Shown one piece after another: positions 1 through 7,824 of a stretch of 12,520 nt of DNA. Every line of letters starts with the position of its first letter. The stretch's first letter is position 1. Source of the DNA: Lentisphaeria bacterium (lineage in GTDB: Bacteria; Verrucomicrobiota; Lentisphaeria; Victivallales; UBA1829); the NCBI GenBank assembly GCA_017540385.1, contig JAFYBD010000117.1, positions 1-12,520 of the forward strand. Direction: 5' to 3'. The translations under genes were made by a program, and so were the position numbers. The notes beneath the pieces were generated by a model. It was not told where the DNA came from. It saw nothing but the letters and a program-made list of their open reading frames with translations, and did not search any database.

Positions 1-35
1 AGTAATCGCGCGGAATCTCCACCCGAATACCAAAC

Positions 36-75
36 GACCCGGGCACCCCCGAAAGGGCGCCCGGGTCATTTTTTT
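36..75 (+). terminator. Intrinsic terminator for a convergent plus-strand gene
   Basis: A 9-base perfect inverted repeat (GACCCGGGC at 36-44, GCCCGGGTC at 59-67) encloses an A/C mismatch, a further 3-bp CCC/GGG stem and a CCGAAA loop. A run of seven T follows on the plus strand (69-75). The U tract is only on the plus strand. Read on the minus strand the same hairpin is followed by GTTTGG, so it would be at best a weak stop for the hyp operon, whose last codon lies 26 bases to the right of the T run. The gene it serves would enter from the left; a plus-frame TAA at 3-5 could be its stop codon, but too little is visible to call a gene. Confidence 0.8.
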
Positions 76-100
76 ATGTTCGGTCGTGAACCGCGTCCGA

Positions 101-1111
101 TCAGCAGATGCGGGGCAGGAGTTCGCCGCCGGGCTGGGGCAGGATGGCCTGCGTGCCGATCTCGGTGGTCATGACGACCCTGCCGGGATGGTCCGCGACA
201 ACTTCGCCGATGATGGCGGCGTTCGCGGAATACGGCCCCTTGCGGAGAGCGTCCAGCACGGCCTGCGCGGATTCCTTCGGCGCGAAGATCACGAGACGGC
301 CTTCGCATGCGAGATAGAGCGGTTCCAGCCCGAGCATCCCGCACACGCCGCGGACTTCGGGCGCGACCGGGACGTCGGCGGAATTGATGCGGACCCCGAC
401 GGAGCTCTGCGCCGCGATTTCATACAACACCGTGCCCACGCCCCCGCGTGTGGCGTCGCGGATCACGTGCACGTCGTGCGTGGCGTCCAGCACGCTCTTC
501 ACCGTGCCCCAGAGCGGGGCGCAGTCACTGGTCACGTCCGCTTCGATCTCGAATTCGTTCCGCGCGAGCAGGATGGTGCAGCCGTGCCGGCCGACGTCGC
601 CTGTCACGATCACGGCGTCGCCGGGCTTCGCGAACGAGCCGGAGGTGCGGACTCCCGGGGTGAGCTGTCCGACGCCGGTGGTGGTGATGAAGACGTGGTC
701 GACCTGGCCTTTGCCCGCGACCTTGGTGTCGCCCGCGACGATGCGGACTCCGGCCTCGTCTGCGGTCTTCTTCATGGCCGCGGCGATCTCGTCGAGCTTC
801 GCGAGGGGGAATCCCTCCTCGATCACGAACGCGCAGGAGAGATACAGCGGTTTCGCGCCCATGCACGCGAGGTCGTTCACCGTGCCGCAGATGCTGAGCT
901 TGCCGATGTTGCCGCCGGGGAATTCGTAGGGCGAGACGATGAAGCCGTCCGTCGTGAACGCGATCTCGCCGCCGCCGACCGGCAGGACCGCCGCATCGTC
1001 GCCGGTGAAATCCGGGTTCGAGAAATGAGCTTTGAAGACGCGGTCGATGAGCTCGGCGGTCTGTTTGCCGCCGGCTCCGTGCGCGAGCGTGACGCAGGAT
1101 TCGTTATCCAT
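101..1111 (-). CDS. hypE: HypE, carbamoyl dehydratase (cyanide-ligand synthesis)
   Basis: HypE (336 aa) is known to receive the carbamoyl group from HypF on its C-terminal cysteine. It dehydrates it with ATP to a thiocyanate, which it hands to the HypC-HypD complex as the CN ligand of iron. The decisive sign is the exact family C-terminus PRIC (residues 333-336), with the acceptor cysteine as last residue. The N-terminal LAHGAGG (9-15), the GDDAAVLP segment (37-44), the TTDGFIVSP and FPGGNIGKL segments (53-72) and a DATRGGVGT motif follow the PurM/AIR-synthase-like ATP-binding fold. Length is normal for the family. The ATG at 1111 lies inside the end of hypD (8-base overlap), with GGAG 8 bases upstream, so the two are translationally coupled. 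This is the last gene of the operon. No frameshift or missing key residue is seen. Confidence 0.96.
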   Translation of the reverse strand: MDNESCVTLAHGAGGKQTAELIDRVFKAHFSNPDFTGDDAAVLPVGGGEIAFTTDGFIVSPYEFPGGNIGKLSICGTVNDLACMGAKPLYLSCAFVIEEGFPLAKLDEIAAAMKKTADEAGVRIVAGDTKVAGKGQVDHVFITTTGVGQLTPGVRTSGSFAKPGDAVIVTGDVGRHGCTILLARNEFEIEADVTSDCAPLWGTVKSVLDATHDVHVIRDATRGGVGTVLYEIAAQSSVGVRINSADVPVAPEVRGVCGMLGLEPLYLACEGRLVIFAPKESAQAVLDALRKGPYSANAAIIGEVVADHPGRVVMTTEIGTQAILPQPGGELLPRIC

Positions 1112-2147
1112 TGAAATTGTCTCCGTATTGATAGTATGCGGAACACGCCCCCTCGTTGGAGACCATGCAGGCCCCCACGGGATGCAGCGGTGTGCAGGCG
1201 GTCCCGAAAAGTTTGCAGTCGGTGGATTTGCATTTGCCCTGCAGGACTTCGCCGCAGCGGCAGGCGGGATGGCTCTTGCCCCGGATCGGGGGCAGGGCGA
1301 ATTTGAGGCGGGCGTCGAACGCGGCGTATTCCTCTCGGAGCGCGAGCCCGGAGCCGGGGATCACGCCGAGCCCGCGCCATTCGGCGTCGCAGGGCTTCAT
1401 GACGGTCTCCATGAGCTTCAGCGCGGCCGGGGAGCCTTCGGGTTTCACGACGCGCGGATAGCAGTTGCGGAAGAACGGTTTTCCGGTCTGCGAGAGCGTC
1501 ACGATCACGGCCAGCGCGGTCACGATCTCGTCCGCCGTGAACCCCGCGACGACCCCGGAAACGCCGTGAGCCGCGAGTTCTTCGCAGACGGCCGTGCCGG
1601 TGATGGCGTTCACATGTCCGGGGTAGAGGAACGCGTCGGCGCTGCCTTCGAGCGCCTTGTAGGCGTTCGGCATGGTCTTGTTCGACCCGAGGATGGAGAA
1701 ATTCGCGAGTCCGAGCTTCGCGGCGTGTTTGACCGCCAGGCACGCCGCCGGGACGGTCGTTTCGAATCCGACCGCCAGGAAGACGACCTGTTTATCGGGG
1801 TTCTGCCGGGCGAATTCGACCGCGTCGAGCGGCGAGTACACCGGCTTCACGACCGCTCCCTTCGGACGCGCCCCGGCGAGGCTCGTTTCGGAGCCCGGCA
1901 CCCGGATCAGGTCGCCGAACGTGCAGATCGCCGCGCCGTGTTCCAGCGCGAGCATCACGGCCTCGTCGATGTACCCGGCCGGGGTCACGCATACGGGGCA
2001 GCCCGGACCGGAGATGAGCTCGATCTGAGGCGGCAGGAGCTTGCGGATCCCGAGACGGAAGATCTCGTGGGTGTGCGTGCCGCAGACCTCCATGATGCGG
2101 AGTTTGCGTCCGCGGTAGGATTCAACGATCTGCCGTGCCGTTTCCAT
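1104..2147 (-). CDS. hypD: HypD, Fe(CN)2CO assembly scaffold with a [4Fe-4S] cluster
   Basis: HypD (347 aa) together with HypC holds the iron atom while CN and CO ligands are added. Visible family motifs are MEVCGTHTHE with Cys22, SGPGCPVCVT with Cys50 and Cys53, and GFETT at 127-131. The C-terminal iron-sulfur region at 293-335 has cysteines at 296, 298, 306, 311, 318, 327 and 335. The spacing Cys22/50/53 matches E. coli Cys41/69/72 with a constant offset, so the N-terminus is simply shorter. The ATG at 2147 overlaps the end of hypC by 26 bases and has GGAG 7 bases upstream. All residues I know to be essential are present. In this window its neighbours are HypF, HypC and HypE but not HypA or HypB, so only the iron-ligand branch of the Hyp pathway is encoded here. 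Confidence 0.96.
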   Translation of the reverse strand: METARQIVESYRGRKLRIMEVCGTHTHEIFRLGIRKLLPPQIELISGPGCPVCVTPAGYIDEAVMLALEHGAAICTFGDLIRVPGSETSLAGARPKGAVVKPVYSPLDAVEFARQNPDKQVVFLAVGFETTVPAACLAVKHAAKLGLANFSILGSNKTMPNAYKALEGSADAFLYPGHVNAITGTAVCEELAAHGVSGVVAGFTADEIVTALAVIVTLSQTGKPFFRNCYPRVVKPEGSPAALKLMETVMKPCDAEWRGLGVIPGSGLALREEYAAFDARLKFALPPIRGKSHPACRCGEVLQGKCKSTDCKLFGTACTPLHPVGACMVSNEGACSAYYQYGDNFNG

Positions 2148-2352
2148 GCAGGGACTCCATGATTTTGCCTGTTTCGTCCGCGGACGTATCGGTGATCTTC
2201 GCGATGGCGACCCCGGCGTGGACCATCACGTAGTCGCCGGGTTCGAGGTCGTCGATGAGCTCCGCGGACACGGTGCGTTTCGCGCCCGAAGCGTCGATGA
2301 GGGCGGTGCCGTCCTCAATGTTGATGACTCTGGCAGAAAGACCTACACACAT
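2122..2352 (-). CDS. hypC: HypC/HybG-family chaperone
   Basis: This is a small protein of 76 aa, typical of the family. It begins MCVG, where Cys2 is the known iron-binding residue that becomes N-terminal once Met is removed. The rest fits the OB-like beta-barrel of HypC, with a VSAELIDDLEPGDYVMVHAG segment at residues 28-47 that is characteristic of it. HypC partners HypD in building Fe(CN)2CO and normally delivers the unit to the large subunit of a [NiFe]-hydrogenase, which is not seen here. The start overlaps the end of hypF by 10 bases and is preceded by AAGGAG seven bases upstream. A much longer open frame continues upstream, but it runs antisense-like within hypF's codons. The Shine-Dalgarno site and the MCVG start decide for 2352. 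The delivery target may differ from a hydrogenase in this operon; that is inference. Confidence 0.95.
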   Translation of the reverse strand: MCVGLSARVINIEDGTALIDASGAKRTVSAELIDDLEPGDYVMVHAGVAIAKITDTSADETGKIMESLHGNGTADR

Positions 2353-4700
2353 AAGCCGTCTCCTTGTTTGAGTATGGAAGAATGGTTGGGGTTGTTCAGG
2401 TGATACATGGCCGCGAGGGCCTGGCCGGCGCAGATGCCGCCGTCGTTCGGGGGCAGCATGCCGTGCCGGAGCACGCGGAAGCCTTTCCGGCGGAGCGAAT
2501 CCGTCATCATGGCCGCCAGCAGGCGGTTCTGGAAGACGCCGCCAGTGAGCGCGCAGACGTTCACGCGGGTCCGTTCCCGGACGGTTTCGCAGGCCTCCGC
2601 GGCCATCGCGGCGAGCGACGCGTGGAATTGCCACGCGAGGAATCCGGGATCGGTCCCGGCGAGTCGGCCGTCGACCAGCTTGCGGACGAGTTCGTCCGTC
2701 GGCAGGATGAGCATGCCGGATCCGTCGCGTCCGGGGGGCAGGGCGGGGACGGAGTCTGCGTTTGACGGATGGCTTTCCATCCAGAGTTCGGCGGCGAATT
2801 GAAGCGCGGTCGCGGCTTCGCCCTCGAACGTCGAGGCGTTCCGGATGCCGAGGATGGCCGCCGCGGCGTCGAAGAGACGTCCCGCGCTGGTCGAGAGCAC
2901 GCAGTTCAACTTCCGGTCCAGCATGGTCTTCTGGAACTTGCAGACGCTTTCGGAACACAGCCCGAACTTGACCGCGAGTTCGCGCGCTTCGTCGGCAGGG
3001 AAAAGCCCGTGGAGCATGGAGAACGCGATCCGCCAGCCTTCGCGCGCGGAGGCGTCGCCCCCGGCCTGCAGGAACGGACGGATGCAGCCCTCGCGCGTGA
3101 ACCCGGCTGGGGTGGCGAGCAGGATTTCGCCGCCCCAGATCGTGCCGTCGGTGCCGTAGCCCGTGCCGTCGAACGATACGCCGATGGTCTCGCCGGTGAA
3201 ATCGTTCTCGACCATGCAGGAGAGCACGTGGGCGTAGTGGTGCTGGATTTTCAGGACCGGCACGCCGAGTTCACCGGCCACGGCGGACGAATTGTATTTC
3301 GGATGGAGGTCGCAGCAGACGATCCGGGGCTTCATTTCGAGCAGTTCGGCCATCCGGGCGACGGATTCGCGCAGAGCCCGGACCGTCCGCAGGTCCTCCA
3401 GGTCGCCGATGTACGGCGAGGGGTAGAAGAGCCCGCCGTTGGCGAGGCAGAACGTGTTTTTGAGTTCGCCCCCGATGCCGAGGACCTGGCCCGTGAAGCC
3501 GCCGGAGACGAAGAATGGCAGGGGCGCATAGCCGCGCGAACGCCGGATCATGTACGGCCGTCCGTCGAGCAGGTCCATCACGGAGTCGTCGGCGCGCAGG
3601 CGTATTTGGCGGTTGTGGGAGAGGATGACGTCGCAGAACCCCGCGATCTCCGCGAGCGCGTCCCCGTCGCTGCGGCAGATGGGCGCGCCGGAGACGTTGC
3701 CGCTGGTCATCACGAACGTGTCGGGCATGGCGAGGCCGTCGTCGAATCGGAAGAGGAGCATCTGGACCGGAGCGTACGGCAGCATCACGCCGAGCGTGGG
3801 ATTGCCGGGCGCGAGCACGTCGGGCAGGGCGCTCTCCGGGCGTTTGCGGAGCAGCAGGATCGGTTTCTGATGGCCGTCGAGTATCTCCGCGCAGTCGTCC
3901 GGCAGGAAACATTCGCGCCGGACGGTCTCGAGCGAGTCCATCATGACGGCGAAGGGTTTCATCGGACGGTGTTTGAGCTCGCGCAGACGCGCCACCGCCG
4001 CGGCGTCCCGGGCGCTGCAGCACAGGTGGAATCCGCCGATGCCCTTGACCGCGACGATCTTCCCGTCCAGAATGGCTTTCCGGGCGGCGGTGATGGCCTT
4101 CGCGCCGCGTTCGCTCCGCCCGACGAGATAGACCTCCGGGCCGCAGTCGTGACAGCACACCGGCTGGGCGTCGTAACGCCTTGATTCGGGCGCGGTGTAT
4201 TCGGATTCGCACGCAGGACACATGGGGAATTCGCCCATGCTGGTCCGGACGCGGTCGTACGGCATGGAGTCCAGGATGGTCAGGCGGGGGCCGCACGCCG
4301 TGCAGTTGATGAAGGGATGCAGATAACGCCGGTCGGAGGGGTCGAAGAGCTCGGCTTTGCAGCGGTCGCACGTGGCGATGTCCGGCGAGACGAAGATGTC
4401 CCCGGTCTCGTGTTCGCTCTCGATGATCTCAAAGGACGCGAACGCCGGTTCCTCCGTCGCGCGGGCGTCGATCTTCAGAATGGCGGAACGCGGCGGAGCT
4501 TCGTGTTCCAGCGCGATTCGGAACTCCCTCAGCGCGTCATCCGGTCCCTGCGCGTGGACTTCCACGTAGGACCCCCGGTTCGCGACGCTGCCTGTGAGGT
4601 CGCAGCGGACGGCAGTCCGGCTCACGAACGGGCGGAATCCGACGCCCTGGACGACGCCGTAGATCCGGTAGACGGTGGTGGGGATGTTCCGTTCGGGCAT
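2343..4700 (-). CDS. hypF: HypF, carbamoyltransferase (first step of cyanide-ligand synthesis)
   Basis: HypF (785 aa) turns carbamoyl phosphate and ATP into carbamoyl-adenylate and transfers the carbamoyl group to HypE. Domains in order: an N-terminal acylphosphatase-like domain with GVVQGVGFRPFV (about 15-26); two zinc-finger-like units with Cys111/114/133/136 and Cys161/164/182 or 183/186; a YrdC-like nucleotide domain (about 195-390) with LKHRPMKPFAVMMD; and a Kae1-like carbamoyltransferase domain to the C-terminus with SFDGTGYGTDGTIWGGE and LTGGVFQNRLL. Length is normal (E. coli HypF is about 750 aa). The open frame extends upstream of 4700. I chose the ATG at 4700 because the acylphosphatase domain starts right after it, GAGGAGG lies just upstream, and it sits 2 bases after the K2 stop codon. 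It looks intact. Confidence 0.96.
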   Translation of the reverse strand: MPERNIPTTVYRIYGVVQGVGFRPFVSRTAVRCDLTGSVANRGSYVEVHAQGPDDALREFRIALEHEAPPRSAILKIDARATEEPAFASFEIIESEHETGDIFVSPDIATCDRCKAELFDPSDRRYLHPFINCTACGPRLTILDSMPYDRVRTSMGEFPMCPACESEYTAPESRRYDAQPVCCHDCGPEVYLVGRSERGAKAITAARKAILDGKIVAVKGIGGFHLCCSARDAAAVARLRELKHRPMKPFAVMMDSLETVRRECFLPDDCAEILDGHQKPILLLRKRPESALPDVLAPGNPTLGVMLPYAPVQMLLFRFDDGLAMPDTFVMTSGNVSGAPICRSDGDALAEIAGFCDVILSHNRQIRLRADDSVMDLLDGRPYMIRRSRGYAPLPFFVSGGFTGQVLGIGGELKNTFCLANGGLFYPSPYIGDLEDLRTVRALRESVARMAELLEMKPRIVCCDLHPKYNSSAVAGELGVPVLKIQHHYAHVLSCMVENDFTGETIGVSFDGTGYGTDGTIWGGEILLATPAGFTREGCIRPFLQAGGDASAREGWRIAFSMLHGLFPADEARELAVKFGLCSESVCKFQKTMLDRKLNCVLSTSAGRLFDAAAAILGIRNASTFEGEAATALQFAAELWMESHPSNADSVPALPPGRDGSGMLILPTDELVRKLVDGRLAGTDPGFLAWQFHASLAAMAAEACETVRERTRVNVCALTGGVFQNRLLAAMMTDSLRRKGFRVLRHGMLPPNDGGICAGQALAAMYHLNNPNHSSILKQGDGLCV

Positions 4701-4702
4701 GG

Positions 4703-5761
4703 TCAGACCTCCTCGATCAGCCGTCCGGAAACGGCAAAATGCGGGAAATCGAAGATCCCGTCGCGCATGGACCGGGGCAGGGCAGTGCGGAGACGTTCGT
4801 CGCAGACGATCGCGTCGTATCCGCCGCTTTCGACGGCCTCGACGAACGCTTCTTCGCTCGGGATCGGGAAATCGCCCTCGCGCATGAATTCGGGCTCCAT
4901 CAGGAACCAGCTCGCCACGGTCACGCGCGCCCCGGGATGAATCGACAGGATGCACTCGCGGAGGGCGTTCGCTGCGAACTGCTGGTGGACGATGAGGACG
5001 TTGCTCCCGGCGATACGGGGCAGGGCGTCGAGGGTGCGCGCGGGGATCCACGGACAGCGGACTTCGTACGGCGTGCCGAACGTTTTCTCCAGGTGTTTTG
5101 CGGCGGCGAGTCCGGCGGGCGAAACGACGATGTTGCGTTCCGCCGCGGATGCCGTCCGCACGCTGTCCAGTCCCGCGCCCATGCCGTAACACCGCACGGT
5201 GCGCCAGCCTTCTTTTTCAAGGGCGCGCGAGAGATGCGTTCCGGCGTTCACGCAGGAGAAATCGAGCGGAGACGCGCCGAGGACGCCGACGGTGCCGGGT
5301 TCGACGGGAACGCGTTCCGTGGCGAACGTCCGGAAGAGTTCCACCCAGGCCGCCGAAGCGCCTCGGTCATAGTGATGCGTGCCGGTGGTCGCGACCGTGA
5401 TGGCGGGGCGGCCGGTCCGTTTTTCGGCCATGCGCTTGAGCGCCTGGAAATCTGTGGCGATGATGGCGGGCACCGGGGTGCCGACGATGGCGGAAAATGC
5501 GAGGTCGGAATCCTGCATGGCCGCCTGAAGTTTGGCGACGAGTTTATCGTCGCGCCCGAGGATCGCGTCCATGTCGCGGAGCCCGGCGCTGAAGACCGCG
5601 CCCGGACGCGTGAACCAGCGCGGTTCGTCGAATCCGCAGATGTTGCCGGTGCAGCCGCCCGCATCGCAGATCACGATGAGCCCGCCGAATTCGAAGAGGG
5701 CGGAGACGGCGCCGGACTGGTCCGGGGCGAAGGGAGAGAGGTGTTTGAGCAGGCTTTTCAT
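4703..5761 (-). CDS. Nitrogenase-like K subunit 2 (NifK/NifN-like), reduced P-cluster cysteines
   Basis: This 352-aa protein is a short relative of the nitrogenase beta subunit (NifK is about 510 aa). It would pair with the D subunit encoded just upstream. It aligns without gaps to the first K-like protein of this window over residues 14-98, sharing SG at 16-17, FGG/LGG at 25-27, DEPRW at 45-49, DAILG at 65-69 and PVP at 96-98. Of the three cysteines that K1 has in P-cluster-like positions (19, 37, 93) only Cys37 remains; 19 and 93 are valine. Two new cysteines, 32 and 42, flank Cys37. Its cluster, if any, must therefore be bound differently, or be shared differently with D2. The start overlaps the D2 stop as ATGA and has a near-perfect AAAGGAGG site upstream. 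It could be a catalytic or a scaffold (NifN-like) subunit; sequence alone does not decide. Confidence 0.82.
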   Translation of the reverse strand: MKSLLKHLSPFAPDQSGAVSALFEFGGLIVICDAGGCTGNICGFDEPRWFTRPGAVFSAGLRDMDAILGRDDKLVAKLQAAMQDSDLAFSAIVGTPVPAIIATDFQALKRMAEKRTGRPAITVATTGTHHYDRGASAAWVELFRTFATERVPVEPGTVGVLGASPLDFSCVNAGTHLSRALEKEGWRTVRCYGMGAGLDSVRTASAAERNIVVSPAGLAAAKHLEKTFGTPYEVRCPWIPARTLDALPRIAGSNVLIVHQQFAANALRECILSIHPGARVTVASWFLMEPEFMREGDFPIPSEEAFVEAVESGGYDAIVCDERLRTALPRSMRDGIFDFPHFAVSGRLIEEV

Positions 5762-7059
5762 CGTGCGGCCTCCTTTCCGTCCAGCGCGGCCGAGAGCGCC
5801 TCGAAGAGCGCGCGGACTCCGGCGTGCCCGAAGGGCTGGCGTTCGTCGTTCCACGGCACCCCCGGGCGGTCGGGGTGGTAGTACATCGCGTCGCGTCCGA
5901 GCACGACGTCGCAGGCCGCGTCGCGTCCGCGGTAATACATCATGGTCGGGGAGAGATTGGAATGGATCCTCGTGTCCGGGCTGAGCTCGGCGAGGCGTTT
6001 GACGTAGACGAAATTCGCGCCGCCGACCGTGCCGAAGATCTCGGAGACGGCGAATCCGTACCGGACCAGCGCGAGCGCGAGCTCGAAAGGATCGGCGTTG
6101 AGCCATTCGCCCACGGCGAACGTCCTGCGGCCGTGTTTCGCGCGGAACGCCTCCACGGCGGCCTCGGCCTGTCTGCGCGGCTCCGAATCGTCGAACACCG
6201 CCCCGACGGCCCGTCCGAGCAGTTTGTACTGGTTGGCGATCCGGTCCGTGCCGTGCAGCCGCACGAGCTCGATCGAGGGGATGCCGAGGCGTTTCTCCAG
6301 GTCTGCGGCGGCATAACGCGCCTCCTGATTCAGCACGAGATTGAAGTTCGCTTCGGCCATCATCTGATATTCTTCGAACGTCCGGCAGCGCGAAATCTCG
6401 CGCACGGCGCGCACCCCGGCGGATTGGAGCAGGGCGTAGAGTTCGCAGTTGTCCCGGAGCGGCGAGAAGAAGCCGAGGATGTTCACGGCCGCCGGGTTCT
6501 TTTTCCGGGGCTCGAGCAGGGAGTAGACGGAACGCCGCACGGACGCCATCGGGGGCAGGCGGCCTTCGCGGGTGAGGGCGTACATGTAACACGGCACGAC
6601 GGGGACTCCGGCGTAATCCGCGGCTTTCCTGCAGACGCGCTCCATGTCGGTGCCGAGCAGGGCGTCGACGCAGGTGATGCAGATCATCACGGCGGATGGT
6701 TTGACTTCGCAGGACTCGCAGACCTCCTTCACCGCCTCCGGGATGCGCGCGAGATGCCGCCCCGTCACGATGTCGGTGTCGTCCTGCATGAGGTAGAAGA
6801 AACGTTCCGCGAGGGAGGCTTCGCACCCCAGCGCGGCGATATTGCGTCCGCAGCATGCGGGCGCGACCAGGAGCATCACGGAGCCCGGCACGGCGAGCCC
6901 GGCGCGTTTGACGCCGAATCCCTGCGCGCCCGGGGAGTTGAACGCGAGCGTAGCCGGCGAGCTGTACACGAGGTTTGCGCTCGAGAGCAGTTCCGGCGGG
7001 ATGTCGTTCACGCCGCGCCCGGCCAGTTCGGCCGCCGTGATGGAATACGCGCGGTTCAT
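5758..7059 (-). CDS. Nitrogenase-like D subunit 2 (NifD/NifE-like), cysteine-rich
   Basis: This 433-aa member of the nitrogenase component 1 (oxidoreductase) superfamily is the presumed partner of the K-like protein that follows. Cysteines in the N-terminal half are at 69, 70, 79, 114, 117, 127, 130, 143 and 157. Cys69/70 sit in a VAPACCGRN segment, which takes the place of the NifD/NifK cysteine after the first Rossmann strand. Cys130, in CVDALLGTDM, matches the third P-cluster-type cysteine and aligns with Cys123 of D1. A CYM motif at 157-159 is shared with D1. Strong nitrogenase-like features continue to the C-terminus, but I see no counterpart of the FeMo-cofactor cysteine and histidine. 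The ATG at 7059 overlaps the H2 stop codon as ATGA, with GGAG 8 bases upstream. A role in dinitrogen reduction is unlikely; substrate unknown. Confidence 0.82.
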   Translation of the reverse strand: MNRAYSITAAELAGRGVNDIPPELLSSANLVYSSPATLAFNSPGAQGFGVKRAGLAVPGSVMLLVAPACCGRNIAALGCEASLAERFFYLMQDDTDIVTGRHLARIPEAVKEVCESCEVKPSAVMICITCVDALLGTDMERVCRKAADYAGVPVVPCYMYALTREGRLPPMASVRRSVYSLLEPRKKNPAAVNILGFFSPLRDNCELYALLQSAGVRAVREISRCRTFEEYQMMAEANFNLVLNQEARYAAADLEKRLGIPSIELVRLHGTDRIANQYKLLGRAVGAVFDDSEPRRQAEAAVEAFRAKHGRRTFAVGEWLNADPFELALALVRYGFAVSEIFGTVGGANFVYVKRLAELSPDTRIHSNLSPTMMYYRGRDAACDVVLGRDAMYYHPDRPGVPWNDERQPFGHAGVRALFEALSAALDGKEAAR

Positions 7060-7823
7060 GGATTGCGCTCCGCTTCTTCGTTCAGGAGGAGTTCGGCGAG
7101 CGCGAGGAAACGCCGGCTCACGTCGAGCCCGGGATCGCCCTCGACGACGGTCCTGCCCGCGTCTTCGAACCGGTTGATGTCGTCGCTGCGGGGGATGTCC
7201 GCCACGACGGGGAGGCCGTTGGCGTCCGCGAACGCCCGCACCTTCTCCTCTTCGCCGGGGACGTTGCGGCGGTTCATCACGATCCCGCGCACGGTGGCGT
7301 AGCCGCGGTCGCGGAAATTCTGCACGGCGGTGTAGATGTTGTTCGCGGCATACAGCGCCATCTTTTCGCCCGAGGTCACGATCAGGACCTGCGAGGCGTA
7401 ACCCTCGCGGATCGGGGCTGCGAATCCGCCGCAGACCACGTCGCCGAGCACGTCGTACAGCACCACGTCCGGTTTGCGGCGTTCGAAGAGCTTCAGTTCC
7501 TCGAGCAGGCTGAACGTGGTGATGATGCCGCGACCGGCGCAGCCCAGGCCGGGCGTGGGGCCGCCGGTTTCGATGCAGAGCACGCCGCCGAACCCGGTCT
7601 TCGAAATCTCCGCGACGTCGTCGGGCTCGCGGTCGTGTTCGCGGAGGTAGTTCATGACGGGGATGACCGGGTCGCCCCCGAGCAGGTTGATGGTGGAGTC
7701 GGCCTTCGGGTCGCATCCGATCTGGATCACGTTTTTGCCCAGGCGCGCGAAAGCCGCCGCGAGGTTCGAGGTCACGGTCGACTTCCCGATGCCGCCTTTT
7801 CCGTAAACTGCGAGTTTCAGCAT
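7056..7823 (-). CDS. NifH-like reductase 2 (ATP-dependent Fe protein)
   Basis: This 255-aa protein of the NifH/BchL/CfbC family works as a homodimer that holds one [4Fe-4S] cluster between subunits and passes electrons to a NifDK-like partner with ATP hydrolysis. The P-loop GKGGIGKST is at 8-16, the CDPKADST switch at 37-44 and the cluster ligands Cys95 (in GLGCAGRG) and Cys131 (in DVLGDVVCGG). Arg98 in the same loop corresponds to the arginine that is ADP-ribosylated in NifH. It begins one base after the K1 stop, with GGAGG 7 bases upstream, and is followed by its likely partners D2 and K2. It is clearly a paralogue of H1, with roughly half the residues identical by eye. The family includes nitrogenase, protochlorophyllide, chlorin, F430 and methylthio-alkane reductases, so the family alone does not give the substrate. 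Confidence 0.92.
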   Translation of the reverse strand: MLKLAVYGKGGIGKSTVTSNLAAAFARLGKNVIQIGCDPKADSTINLLGGDPVIPVMNYLREHDREPDDVAEISKTGFGGVLCIETGGPTPGLGCAGRGIITTFSLLEELKLFERRKPDVVLYDVLGDVVCGGFAAPIREGYASQVLIVTSGEKMALYAANNIYTAVQNFRDRGYATVRGIVMNRRNVPGEEEKVRAFADANGLPVVADIPRSDDINRFEDAGRTVVEGDPGLDVSRRFLALAELLLNEEAERNP

Positions 7824-7824
7824 G

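Noticed and set aside
1..35. The tail of a plus-strand gene ending in TAA at 3-5.
   Set aside because: Only two bases of it would be visible. The plus-strand terminator makes it plausible, but there is no coding evidence in the window.
86..1114. Long plus-strand open frames opposite hypE, hypD, hypF and the nitrogenase-like genes.
   Set aside because: They are mirror frames produced by high GC at third codon positions. Their translations are low-complexity in Arg, Ala, Gly and Asp with no family motifs, and the minus-strand genes are certain.
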